Below, piece after piece: positions 24,371-34,124 of a stretch of DNA of 64,000 nucleotides (positions are counted from its first letter, which is position 1; each line of letters starts with the position of its first letter). Source of the stretch: Acidianus brierleyi. GTDB lineage: Archaea; Thermoproteota; Thermoprotei_A; Sulfolobales; Sulfolobaceae. The translations under genes were made by a program, and so were the position numbers. A model generated the notes under the pieces. The model had not been told where the DNA came from and made no database searches. It worked only from the letters and a program-made list of their open reading frames with translations. The stretch covers positions 1,860,001-1,924,000 of the forward strand of contig NZ_CP029289.2 of NCBI RefSeq assembly GCF_003201835.2, written 5' to 3'.

Positions 24371-24774
24371 TATTCTCCCCTTATCTTTTCACTATATTTT
24401 TCTGAAGTTAATAATTTTTCCTTTCCTTCATCAGTTGTAATCTTTAATTTGAAAATCCAACCCTTACCGTATGGATCTTTATTTATAAGTTCTGGATGTT
24501 CTGTTAGATCTTCGTTAATTTCAATAATTTTACCTGAAAGAGGCGCATAAATATCTGCTGCGGCTTTAACAGACTCTATTACTGCCACACTATCTCCAAG
24601 TTTAACTTCTTTACCTAATTCTGGCAAATCTACTCCAACTATGTCTCTTAATTTTTTCTGAGCATAATCAGTTATCCCTATAATCGCCTCGTCGCCAGAG
24701 ATCTTTACCCATTCATCAGTTTCTGTATAATATCTATCTGTTAGAATTTCGTACTTGCCAACTTTTATGCTCAT
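24370..24774 (-). CDS. gcvH: Glycine cleavage system H protein
   Basis: GcvH carries the aminomethyl group on lipoyl-lysine between the P, T and L proteins. The 134-residue protein shows the beta-barrel lipoyl domain with the attachment lysine in VIESVKAAADIYAPLSG (about residue 69) and the conserved GKGWIFKL. It overlaps gcvT by one base (stop/start). A lipoate-independent alternative is not suggested. The C-terminus (EKLLTSEKYSEKIRGE) is typical of Sulfolobales. Confidence 0.93.
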   Translation of the reverse strand: MSIKVGKYEILTDRYYTETDEWVKISGDEAIIGITDYAQKKLRDIVGVDLPELGKEVKLGDSVAVIESVKAAADIYAPLSGKIIEINEDLTEHPELINKDPYGKGWIFKLKITTDEGKEKLLTSEKYSEKIRGE

Positions 24775-25820
24775 TATAGTTTCACCAGAGGAAAATCTGA
24801 AAACTTAATAGAATATTTTTTGTTCCTTATTTCAACATCTGCTGAATATCCTAAAACAAAGTTTTTAGACTTTATATATCCCATTCCTATTGATCTTGAG
24901 AGATAAGGGGAATAAGTGGAACTAGTAACATATCCTATATCTACATCAAGAATCTTTATCCTTTGACCAGATCTTGGTAGGGCTCTCTCTCCTTTACTTA
25001 ACTTAAACCCTATTCTAAATTTATCGACACCATGCTTTAAATAATTAATAATCATCTCTTTTCCTATAAAATCCTTATCTAAAGAGAACACCCAATATCT
25101 AGCTTCTATAGGATTTATATCCTCATTGATATCCTCGCCATATAAAACAAATCCCATTTCTTGTCTTAGACTATCTCTTGCTATAAGCCCTGCTGGAAAA
25201 ACTCCTTTATTATATAATTTTTCTATTATTTTCTTTGCACTATCAGGTTTAGCCCAAACTTCTATACCATCCTCTCCAGTCCAGCCTGATCTACTTAATA
25301 AGAATACATCTTCTCCTAAGAAATGAGTATTCAGCCTAAACTGTAAATTATTTAAATCAACTTTTTCAAGACGTTCCCAAATTCTTCTTCCTTGTATAGC
25401 TAGCATAACGTAATTTAATGTTAGATCTTCTACGTCTAATGAGGAGTTATTTTTTATCCATTTTATTACCTTCTCCCTATTTAGAGCATTAGTTACTATA
25501 AGAAATTCATTTTCTGATACTTTATATGTCATAACATCGTCTATGAATCCACCTTTATCATTAAGAAAAGCTGTAGGCCCTATCATGTATCCGGGTTCCT
25601 TTTTGCTAAGAGATTTAGCTACTAATCTCTCTATTTCTTCAATTTTTCCATTTATTCTTAATCTTCCCATATGAGATAAATCAAAAAATGCAACGTCTTG
25701 CCTTACTTTCATATGTTCTTCTTGATACGAAGAATATTCCATCGGCATTTCCCATCCTGCAAATTCTCCAAAATTAGCTCCCAATTTTTCTTCTATATCT
25801 TGAACTGGACTACGAAACAT
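24774..25820 (-). CDS. gcvT: Glycine cleavage system T protein (aminomethyltransferase)
   Basis: GcvT moves the aminomethyl carbon from GcvH to tetrahydrofolate. Residues ANFGEFAGWEMPMEY near the N-terminus, FDLSHMGRLRINGK, LLSRSGWTGEDGIEV and ARDSLRQEMGFVLYG are family motifs, including the folate-site aspartate region. I start at ATG 25820 (MFRSPVQ, 348 residues); 22 further codons upstream are open but lie in the gap to the divergent gcvPA. It runs divergently from gcvPA with 41 nt between starts. Confidence 0.93.
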   Translation of the reverse strand: MFRSPVQDIEEKLGANFGEFAGWEMPMEYSSYQEEHMKVRQDVAFFDLSHMGRLRINGKIEEIERLVAKSLSKKEPGYMIGPTAFLNDKGGFIDDVMTYKVSENEFLIVTNALNREKVIKWIKNNSSLDVEDLTLNYVMLAIQGRRIWERLEKVDLNNLQFRLNTHFLGEDVFLLSRSGWTGEDGIEVWAKPDSAKKIIEKLYNKGVFPAGLIARDSLRQEMGFVLYGEDINEDINPIEARYWVFSLDKDFIGKEMIINYLKHGVDKFRIGFKLSKGERALPRSGQRIKILDVDIGYVTSSTYSPYLSRSIGMGYIKSKNFVLGYSADVEIRNKKYSIKFSDFPLVKL

Positions 25821-25861
25821 TATTATTCCACTTAATACTGGTTGTTTGTTAAGGAATTTAT

Positions 25862-27232
25862 ATGGAAATGCATCCTTGGTTACCAAATCTAAAATACATT
25901 GATGAAATGCTAACTACAATAGGAGCAAAAAATATAGACGATTTATTTAATGATGTACCTAAGGAAATCCTATTAAATAGACCGTTAAATATAGGTTATC
26001 AGAAACCACTATCAGAGTATGAAATAAGCTCTAGAATAGAAGAATTAGAAAGAAAAAATAAGCAACTAATATTCCCTCCTTTTCTAGGAGGAGGATTTTG
26101 CCCTCATTATATTCCACAAGCTGTTAAAATGATACTTTCTAGATCAGAATTTTATACCTCGTATACTCCTTATCAGCCTGAAGCTAATCAAGGCTTGTTA
26201 CAAGCTCTTTTCGAATACCAAAGTTATATGGCAGAATTACTACAAATGGAAGTAGTAAATTCGTCTCTTTATGATTGGGGAGGAGCACTTGCTGAAGCAA
26301 TTTTAATGTCCAACAGAATTAATGGAAAAAGAAGAATAATAATACCAAAGAATATGAACCCATTACATAGGGATGTAGCAGAGACCTGGACAAGAGGGAA
26401 AGGAATAGAGTTTGTAGATGTTAACTATAATTCTGAAGGAAAAATAGACATTAACGATCTCGAAAATAAAATTTCAAACGAAGTTTCTGCGATTTATTTT
26501 CAGCAACCTAACTATTTTGGTATTTTTGAAACAGAAATTGAGAGTATAGTAGAATTAGCAAAAAGGAAGGGTATAATAACTATAATGGGCGTTAATCCTT
26601 TATCTTTAGCCTTAATAAAACCTCCAGGAGAATACGGAGTAGATATAGCTATAGGAGACGCACAAGAGATTGGCATTCCTCTAAATGCAGGAGGCCCTTC
26701 TCTAGGAATTTTCGCAACCAGATGGGATAGTAAGTTAGTAAGGCAAATGCCTGGAAGGATTGTAGGACTAACAGAAGACTCGTCAGGTAAACGTGGATTC
26801 ACACTTATCTTACAGACTAGAGAACAATTCGCTAGGAGAGAAAAAGCAACTTCTAATATAACAACTAATGAGGCATTATTAGGTATAGCTGTTTCAGTAT
26901 ATTTGTCACTCTTAGGAAAATATGGAATAAAGAAACTTGCTGACGAAGTCTATTATAGAAGTCATTATGCAGCAAAGAGATTACAAGATAGAGGCTTAGG
27001 CAAAAGACGCTTTACTGGAGATTTCTTTGAGGAATTCCTATTCGACTTTCCTATAGATTACAACAAAATTAACTCCTATTTACTTTCAAAGAATATACAA
27101 GGAGGATTACAAATGGATGCAAAATCAGCCTTATTTTGCTTTACCGAATTGCATTCAAAACAAATGATAGATTTTTTAGTAGAACAAATAGAGGAAGTAA
27201 TAAAAAATGTGGAAGCAAGCAAGTTGGGATGA
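25862..27232 (+). CDS. gcvPA: Glycine dehydrogenase (decarboxylating) subunit 1
   Basis: This is the N-terminal half of the archaeal two-subunit P protein, 456 residues. Typical motifs are FPPFLGGGFCPHYIPQAV-like, FYTSYTPYQPEANQGLLQAL, GGPSLGIFA and MPGRIVG. It pairs with GcvPB to decarboxylate glycine with PLP and load the lipoyl arm of GcvH. The gene overlaps gcvPB by 26 nt, giving equal synthesis. It is transcribed divergently from gcvTH, so all glycine-cleavage parts sit in one locus. Confidence 0.95.
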   Translation: MEMHPWLPNLKYIDEMLTTIGAKNIDDLFNDVPKEILLNRPLNIGYQKPLSEYEISSRIEELERKNKQLIFPPFLGGGFCPHYIPQAVKMILSRSEFYTSYTPYQPEANQGLLQALFEYQSYMAELLQMEVVNSSLYDWGGALAEAILMSNRINGKRRIIIPKNMNPLHRDVAETWTRGKGIEFVDVNYNSEGKIDINDLENKISNEVSAIYFQQPNYFGIFETEIESIVELAKRKGIITIMGVNPLSLALIKPPGEYGVDIAIGDAQEIGIPLNAGGPSLGIFATRWDSKLVRQMPGRIVGLTEDSSGKRGFTLILQTREQFARREKATSNITTNEALLGIAVSVYLSLLGKYGIKKLADEVYYRSHYAAKRLQDRGLGKRRFTGDFFEEFLFDFPIDYNKINSYLLSKNIQGGLQMDAKSALFCFTELHSKQMIDFLVEQIEEVIKNVEASKLG

Positions 27233-28718
27233 GCCTATAATATTCGATTTTAAAGGAAAACAAAGACAAGGTATAATAATACCAGAGGATGATGAAATAA
27301 AAAATGAAATACAAGTCGAAATACCAGAAAAAATTAGGCGAAATTCAGAATTAGAGTTCCCTCAAATGTCCGAACTAGAGGTTGTTAGACACTATACTAG
27401 GTTATCTCAAATGAGTTTTGGTGTAGATATAGGCATGATGCCACTAGGTTCGTGTACTATGAAATATAATCCAAAAATAGAAGAAAAAACACAAGAACTT
27501 GTAGAAAATGTTCATCCATTACAAGATATAAGTACCATGCAAGGGGTATTGGAATTATTATATGAAATGCAAAAGTGGATAGCTGAAGCAACAGGAATGG
27601 ATAACTGTAGTTTCCAAGTTCCTGCAGGTGCGTCTGGAGAGCTAGCAGGAGTTTTGATGACTAAAAAATTTCATGAAAATAAAAATCAAAATAGAACAGA
27701 AATGCTTGTAGCAGATACAGCTCATGGAACAAATCCAGCTAGTGCAGCAATGGCTGGATATAAGGTAATTTATGTAAAAACTAATGAGAAAGGTCTTGTA
27801 GATTTAGATATACTTAAAGAAATTGTAAACGAGAATACAGCCGGCTTTATGCTAACTAATCCCAATACTCTCGGATTATTTGAAGAGAACATTATGGAAA
27901 TCTCTAAAATAATTCACAATGATAACGGAGTATTATATTACGATGGAGCTAATCTTAATGGAATACTTGGAGTAGCAAGACCTGGAGATATGGGCTTTGA
28001 TATAGTTCACGTAAATTTACACAAAACATTTGCAGTGCCCCACGGAGGAGGAGGACCTGGGGCTGGTGCAATATGTGCTAAAGGGGAGCTAGCAGAATAC
28101 TTGCCATATCCAATAATTGAAAATATAGATGGTAAATTTGAGTTCGTAAAACCTAAGAAGTCTATAGGGAAAATGTCTACTTTCTACGGAAATGTAGCTA
28201 ATATAGCAAGAGCATATTCGTATATACTAGGAATGGGAGCAGAAGGAATATCTATGGTAGGTAAAATGAGTACATTAGCTACCAATTATTTGATAACCAA
28301 GTTAAAAGGAGTAAAAGGAATGGAATTACCTTTTTCTGGAATATATAGAAAACATGAAGTAGTATTCAGTGTAAAGCAATTAATGAATGATACAGGAATT
28401 ACAGCTTTTGATGTAGCGAAGGCTCTTCTAGATAGAGGATTTTATGCACCTACAATATATTTTCCTCCAATAGTGGAAGAAGCATTAATGATAGAAGCAA
28501 CAGAAACAGAACCTAAAGAAACTTTAGACGAATTTGCGGACGCGTTAAAAAATATTCTAGAAACAGCATATGCTAATCCTAAAGATATTTTGGAATCTCC
28601 TCATAATACTTCAGTTAGGAGGTTAGATCAAGTAAAAGCTAATTATCCATCTACTATAACACCAACATACCTAGTGAAAAAACTTAGAAACCAAAACAAA
28701 ATAAATTTACTTAAATAA
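27207..28718 (+). CDS. gcvPB: Glycine dehydrogenase (decarboxylating) subunit 2
   Basis: The PLP-binding half of the P protein, 503 residues. The Schiff-base lysine lies in HVNLHKTFAVPHGGGGPGAG (about residue 275), preceded by the cofactor aspartate in VLYYDGANLNG. Also typical are MMPLGSCTMKYNPK and ADTAHGTNPASA. It is co-transcribed with gcvPA and converges with the signal peptidase gene, overlapping it by 8 nt. Confidence 0.95.
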   Translation: MWKQASWDEPIIFDFKGKQRQGIIIPEDDEIKNEIQVEIPEKIRRNSELEFPQMSELEVVRHYTRLSQMSFGVDIGMMPLGSCTMKYNPKIEEKTQELVENVHPLQDISTMQGVLELLYEMQKWIAEATGMDNCSFQVPAGASGELAGVLMTKKFHENKNQNRTEMLVADTAHGTNPASAAMAGYKVIYVKTNEKGLVDLDILKEIVNENTAGFMLTNPNTLGLFEENIMEISKIIHNDNGVLYYDGANLNGILGVARPGDMGFDIVHVNLHKTFAVPHGGGGPGAGAICAKGELAEYLPYPIIENIDGKFEFVKPKKSIGKMSTFYGNVANIARAYSYILGMGAEGISMVGKMSTLATNYLITKLKGVKGMELPFSGIYRKHEVVFSVKQLMNDTGITAFDVAKALLDRGFYAPTIYFPPIVEEALMIEATETEPKETLDEFADALKNILETAYANPKDILESPHNTSVRRLDQVKANYPSTITPTYLVKKLRNQNKINLLK

Positions 28719-29142
28719 TAGAATTTATTAAAATTGATATATATCCTAAATAAGGTATTGAAAATATGATTCCATGAAATTCGTCTACCTTACCTAGTAC
28801 ATAATTAGACGGAATACCTTGTGGTGGTTCTAATCCTATCTTACTGTCAGGGACTGGATTAGATATTCTATCAACACCTTGTGTTATATAATGTTTTACT
28901 TCGTTATAATTATCTACATACACAACTCTATGAATAACGTAAGCATCTATAGCTGGAGATTTATATATTATTATATTTCCAATAGTAATATTATGTGGAG
29001 ATGCATAAAAAGTAAGTGAACCATTCTGAAAGACTGGATACATAGAAACTCCTTCAACGCTTGCCGAACTTATAACATTAGAAAAATACAATAAATATAT
29101 TACAAGAATAAGTATTATTAATATTATGTCACTCTTCTTCAT
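28711..29142 (-). CDS. Signal peptidase I (archaeal S26B type)
   Basis: A 143-residue membrane protease with an N-terminal helix (IILIILILVIYLLYFSNVI), catalytic serine in EGVSMYPVF (about residue 33) and the histidine that replaces lysine in archaeal/ER-type enzymes in AYVIHRVVYVDN (about residue 72). A C-terminal hydrophobic segment (IIFSIPYLGYISILINSII) provides a second anchor. It removes signal peptides from exported proteins. It overlaps the zinc-ribbon gene by 14 nt upstream. Confidence 0.85.
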   Translation of the reverse strand: MKKSDIILIILILVIYLLYFSNVISSASVEGVSMYPVFQNGSLTFYASPHNITIGNIIIYKSPAIDAYVIHRVVYVDNYNEVKHYITQGVDRISNPVPDSKIGLEPPQGIPSNYVLGKVDEFHGIIFSIPYLGYISILINSII

Positions 29143-29452
29143 CTAAATCACTAAGATCTAACTCTATAATATCCCCCTGATCACGTTTCTGTTCCTTTTT
29201 CTCTTCTCCGCCAAATTTTTTAACTCCTTTTTTACCTTCAACCTCTACAGAAGAGTCTCCTGCTTTAATCTTAGACACTACTGCCCTCCATTTATGCCCA
29301 CATTTAGGGCATGTATACGAACCCATTACAGTTATTGTTATTCTTCCGTAGGAATCAGGCAAAGGAGATATTAAATTCCATGTCTTTGTAGGCTTATCAA
29401 CAACTGTCCCACAATTAGGGCACACGTTTGACTCTTTTTGCTTCTTTGGCAT
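29129..29452 (-). CDS. Zinc-ribbon protein, acidic tail
   Basis: Two CxxC pairs, CPNCG (near residue 11) and CPKCGHKW (near residue 52), make one zinc ribbon with a basic beta-rich middle (YGRITITVMGSYT). The C-terminal 50 residues are strongly charged and end in DLSDLDEEE. The resemblance is to archaeal nucleic-acid-associated zinc ribbons conserved in Sulfolobales; the function is unknown. Its stop region overlaps the signal-peptidase start. Confidence 0.7.
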   Translation of the reverse strand: MPKKQKESNVCPNCGTVVDKPTKTWNLISPLPDSYGRITITVMGSYTCPKCGHKWRAVVSKIKAGDSSVEVEGKKGVKKFGGEEKKEQKRDQGDIIELDLSDLDEEE

Positions 29453-29467
29453 AAGTAGTGTTTTGTT

Positions 29468-29755
29468 TCATAGTTTATAAAATAGCACTATAATAACAGC
29501 ACTAATAAAAAATAATAAACCATCGTATAAATGTTTGGTCTTATTAGCAATAAGAAGAATATATCCCAATATATTAAATATAGCTAATAAAAATATTAGA
29601 AAAATATTACAATAGAAATAAGATACTAAATAAGGAGCAGTTATCCATGCAGTTAAGAAATATTTTTCATTACTAAGCCTACCTCTTAATATTCTAAAGT
29701 AAATTGGAGAAAGTAGGCCATAGATTATGAAAATTAGCGCAGCATAGTATAACAT
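29468..29755 (-). CDS. Small membrane protein, three helices
   Basis: This 95-residue protein is hydrophobic throughout, with helices at about residues 1-20, 28-68 (two adjoining) and 76-93, and few charges. It has no recognisable family. It precedes the zinc-ribbon and signal-peptidase genes on the same strand with 15 nt spacing, so the three may be co-transcribed. Confidence 0.55.
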   Translation of the reverse strand: MLYYAALIFIIYGLLSPIYFRILRGRLSNEKYFLTAWITAPYLVSYFYCNIFLIFLLAIFNILGYILLIANKTKHLYDGLLFFISAVIIVLFYKL

Positions 29756-29795
29756 AATAACTCTTAGCTAATAAAATAAACATGTGATTAAAAAA

Positions 29796-31040
29796 ATGTC
29801 GGATATTTTTGAGATAAAAAAGGTAGAAGGATTAGAAATAATAGATTCAAGAGGAAACTTTACCGTAAGATCTTTTGTAACTACAAAAGGCGGAGTAAGA
29901 GATTTCGGTGATGCACCAGCAGGAGCCTCTAAAGGAGAACGAGAAGCAGTAGAACTCAGAGATAAAGATGGAGGAGTTAGAAGCGCTGTGCGTTCAATTA
30001 ACTATTATATAAATTATGCCTTAGCTAAGCTTGATGTAAGAGATCAGGATAAGATAGACAGGCTTATGATAGAATTGGATGGCACAGATAATAAGTCAAG
30101 ATTAGGAGCAAACTCAATGATATCTACATCAATAGCAGTAGCTAAAACTGCAGCAAAGGCAATGGGAATTGAGATTTTTAATTACATAGGAGGATTTCGA
30201 TCGCATAAAATTCCGATTCCATTACTTAATATACTTAATGGAGGAATGCATGCAGGCAACGAACTTAAGATACAAGAGTTTCTCATAATACCTGTAGGTT
30301 TTAGTACCTTCAGTGATGCAATAAAAGCTTCGACAAGCATATATAGAACGTTAAAAAATTTAATATCAGAAAAATTCGGGAAAATATACACTTCGTTAGG
30401 AGATGAAGGAGGAGTGTCTCCTCCATTATCTAAAACCGAAGAAGCCTTAGATCTTGTTTATACTGCAATAAAAAATTCTGGATATGACAATGAAATTTTA
30501 TTAGGAATGGACGCGGCGTCTTCCGATTTCTATAATTCTAAACTGAACGTATATGAAATTGACGGTACAAAAAAAACTCCGGATGAAATGATAGATTTCT
30601 ATAAGGAACTATGTGAAAGATATCCTATTCTTTATTTAGAAGATCCTTTTGATGAAAATGATTTTGAGAGATTTTCCAGATTACAGAGTAAACTCTCAAA
30701 AGTTATAATAACTGGAGATGATTTATATACTACTAACATTAAATATCTTAAAAAAGGTATTGAAATGAAATCTACTACTGGAGTTATAGTCAAATTAAAT
30801 CAAATAGGTACAGTTACAGAAACTTTAGATTTCTTTGACCTAGCTAGGGAAAACTCAATTAAAACAGTAATAAGTCATAGAAGTGGAGAGACTGAAGATA
30901 ATTTCATAGCAGACCTAGCTGTAGGCTTAAATAGCGATTTTATAAAAACAGGGGCTCCAGCAAGAGGCGAAAGAACTAGCAAATATAATAGATTATTGGA
31001 AATTGAGAAAGAATATGAATTCAAATATAATAAAATTTAA
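29796..31040 (+). CDS. eno: Enolase
   Basis: Enolase interconverts 2-phosphoglycerate and phosphoenolpyruvate in glycolysis and gluconeogenesis. Family motifs are in order: DSRGNFTVRS, APAGASKGEREA, LLNILNGGMHAGN, LGDEGGVSPP, the Mg ligands in LGMDAASSDF, YLEDPFDENDF and ITGDDLY, the catalytic lysine in VIVKLNQIGT and SHRSGETEDNFIADLAVG. I start at ATG 29796 (MSDIFEIKKVEG, 414 residues) rather than the GTG four codons earlier. It lies alone between oppositely transcribed genes. Confidence 0.96.
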   Translation: MSDIFEIKKVEGLEIIDSRGNFTVRSFVTTKGGVRDFGDAPAGASKGEREAVELRDKDGGVRSAVRSINYYINYALAKLDVRDQDKIDRLMIELDGTDNKSRLGANSMISTSIAVAKTAAKAMGIEIFNYIGGFRSHKIPIPLLNILNGGMHAGNELKIQEFLIIPVGFSTFSDAIKASTSIYRTLKNLISEKFGKIYTSLGDEGGVSPPLSKTEEALDLVYTAIKNSGYDNEILLGMDAASSDFYNSKLNVYEIDGTKKTPDEMIDFYKELCERYPILYLEDPFDENDFERFSRLQSKLSKVIITGDDLYTTNIKYLKKGIEMKSTTGVIVKLNQIGTVTETLDFFDLARENSIKTVISHRSGETEDNFIADLAVGLNSDFIKTGAPARGERTSKYNRLLEIEKEYEFKYNKI

Positions 31041-31044
31041 CTTT

Positions 31045-31290
31045 TTACGGCAATATTATGCCTATCACTATAAGCATTCCTGCTAATATCAGTAAAAACA
31101 ATAGAAACTGTCTCGTAGTCATTCTAGGTATTGATGAAAATGCCTTAAATAAACCATACGAAATCCCACCTAGAAGCATTAAGCCTATAATTGCTAATCC
31201 TATGATTATTAAAATCTCAGAAACTGAACCACTATTCACATGACTATTAAATATTTGTGAAGTTATGTTATAAAGGGATCCTAATGCCAT
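31045..31290 (-). CDS. Small membrane protein, two helices
   Basis: From ATG 31290 (GAGG about 5 nt upstream; a TATA near 31330 predicts the start at about 31307) the product is about 81 residues with two strong helices, SEILIIIGLAIIGLMLLGGI and FLLFLLILAGMLIVIGIILP, separated by a short polar loop (KAFSSIPRMTTRQ). No family is recognised. It is divergent from cdvA, with a candidate sRNA between. Confidence 0.55.
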   Translation of the reverse strand: MALGSLYNITSQIFNSHVNSGSVSEILIIIGLAIIGLMLLGGISYGLFKAFSSIPRMTTRQFLLFLLILAGMLIVIGIILP

Positions 31291-31352
31291 TTTCCTCAAA
31301 TATATAGCTACCATCATAAAGTTTATTTATAGTCTTACACGTAATATTACTA

Positions 31353-31408
31353 AGCCGATGATGAAGGTTAAAAGCTCTTATAGGATGAAGAAAAAGACCT
31401 TCTGAGGA
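31353..31408 (+). ncRNA. C/D-box sRNA candidate upstream of cdvA
   Basis: ATGATGA (box C, 31358-31364) and CTGA (box D, 31402-31405) are 37 nt apart, with a plausible C' (AGGATGA at 31382-31388) and weak D' (CTTA, 31377-31380) between them. Guide lengths are about 12 and 13 nt, the archaeal norm for directing 2'-O-methylation of rRNA or tRNA. I could not match the guides to targets by eye. Confidence 0.55.
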
Positions 31409-31454
31409 GCACTAATCCTTTTAAACAATATAAAACGAACAATTAACTTTGAGG

Positions 31455-31461
31455 AGTATTA
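31455..31461 (+). promoter_or_regulatory. AGTATTA box in the cdvA promoter (aCcr1-type)
   Basis: AGTATTA lies between the TATA element (CTTTTAAAC near 31418-31426) and ATG 31465. It matches the box described for the Sulfolobales cell-cycle repressor aCcr1, which represses cdvA. The GAGGAG Shine-Dalgarno partly overlaps it. Confidence 0.55.
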
Positions 31462-31464
31462 CCT

Positions 31465-32186
<722 letters not shown>

Positions 32187-32199
32187 CCAGTGAAATAGG

Positions 32200-32970
<771 letters not shown>

Positions 32971-32972
32971 AA

Positions 32973-34079
32973 ATGAGTGCACAAGTAATGTTAGAAGAAA
33001 TGGCCAGAAAGTATGCAGTATTAGCTGTAAAAGCTGATAAGGATGGCAATTCTAATGAAGCAGTAAATTATTACAAAAAAGCCATAGAAATTCTATCTCA
33101 AATAATTACGTTATATCCAGATTCAGTAGCAAAAAACGCTTATGAGCAAATGATTAAAGAATACAAAAAAAGAATTGAAGTATTGAGTGAATTAGTACCA
33201 AGCTCTCAGACTCAGGATAAAGAAACGACAGCGGAACTATTAGTTAAAGATAAACCTAAAGTATCATTTAATGATATAATAGGCCTTGATGATGTAAAGG
33301 AGACATTAAAAGAAGCTATAATTTATCCTAGCAAAAGACCAGATTTGTTCCCATTAGGTTGGCCTAGAGGAATCTTACTATTTGGACCTCCTGGATGTGG
33401 AAAGACCATGATGGCTGCTGCAGTAGCTAATGAAATAGATTCTAACTTTATCCAGCTTGACGCAGCATCAATTATGTCAAAATGGCTAGGAGAAGCTGAA
33501 AAAAACGTAGCGAAAATATTTAACACTGCAAGAGAAATGTCAAAAAAGGAAAATAGACCATCTATAATATTTGTAGATGAATTAGATGCCATACTTGGTG
33601 TTTTTAATAATGAGGTAGGAGGAGAAGCCAGAGTAAGAAACCAGTTTCTTAAAGAGATGGATGGTCTATTAGATAAGAGTGAAAATTATAAGGTTTATGT
33701 AATAGGTGCTACTAATAAGCCTTGGAGACTTGACGAACCTTTCCTCAGAAGATTTCAAAAAAGAATATACATTCCTCTCCCTGATTTTCAAGAAAGAATA
33801 GCACTATTGAAATATTATACTGATAAGATAGTTACTGAAAATTTAAACTTGGAAGAAATATCTAAAGCTACGGAAGGTTATACTGCTAGCGATATTAGAG
33901 ATATAATTCAAACAGCACATATGAAAGTGGTAAAAGAGATGTTCGAAAAAAATCTTAGTATGCCTAGAGCCGTGACTACTAATGATGTAATGGACGTGCT
34001 AAAATATAGAAAGCCAAGTGTAAACCAAGATTTAGTAAAAGCGTACTCTACTTGGTATGAGAAATTTAAGGCATTATAA
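32973..34079 (+). CDS. cdvC: Vps4-like AAA ATPase CdvC
   Basis: CdvC remodels CdvB-family polymers during division. Residues 1-75 form an MIT three-helix domain (VNYYKKAIEILSQIITLYPD); the AAA module has Walker A GPPGCGKTM (about 129-137), Walker B IIFVDELDAI (about 186-195) and the arginine-finger region FLRRFQKRIYIPLP. Spacing from cdvB is 2 nt. Length, 368 residues, is normal. It converges with topoisomerase III, with a 45-nt gap. Confidence 0.96.
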   Translation: MSAQVMLEEMARKYAVLAVKADKDGNSNEAVNYYKKAIEILSQIITLYPDSVAKNAYEQMIKEYKKRIEVLSELVPSSQTQDKETTAELLVKDKPKVSFNDIIGLDDVKETLKEAIIYPSKRPDLFPLGWPRGILLFGPPGCGKTMMAAAVANEIDSNFIQLDAASIMSKWLGEAEKNVAKIFNTAREMSKKENRPSIIFVDELDAILGVFNNEVGGEARVRNQFLKEMDGLLDKSENYKVYVIGATNKPWRLDEPFLRRFQKRIYIPLPDFQERIALLKYYTDKIVTENLNLEEISKATEGYTASDIRDIIQTAHMKVVKEMFEKNLSMPRAVTTNDVMDVLKYRKPSVNQDLVKAYSTWYEKFKAL

Positions 34080-34124
34080 AATCAGATACCCCAGGTTTGA
34101 CCTCATCTATCGGTTTGGCATGTC

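Noticed and set aside
25821..25886. Longer N-terminus for gcvT
   Set aside because: The additional 22 residues do not resemble the family, and they would overlap the divergent gcvPA start. The ATG at 25820 gives the standard beginning.
34080..34124. Third C/D-box candidate between cdvC and topA on the minus strand
   Set aside because: ATGATGT and CTGA are present, but box C has a mismatch, C' has two and the D guide is too long; I do not consider it supported.
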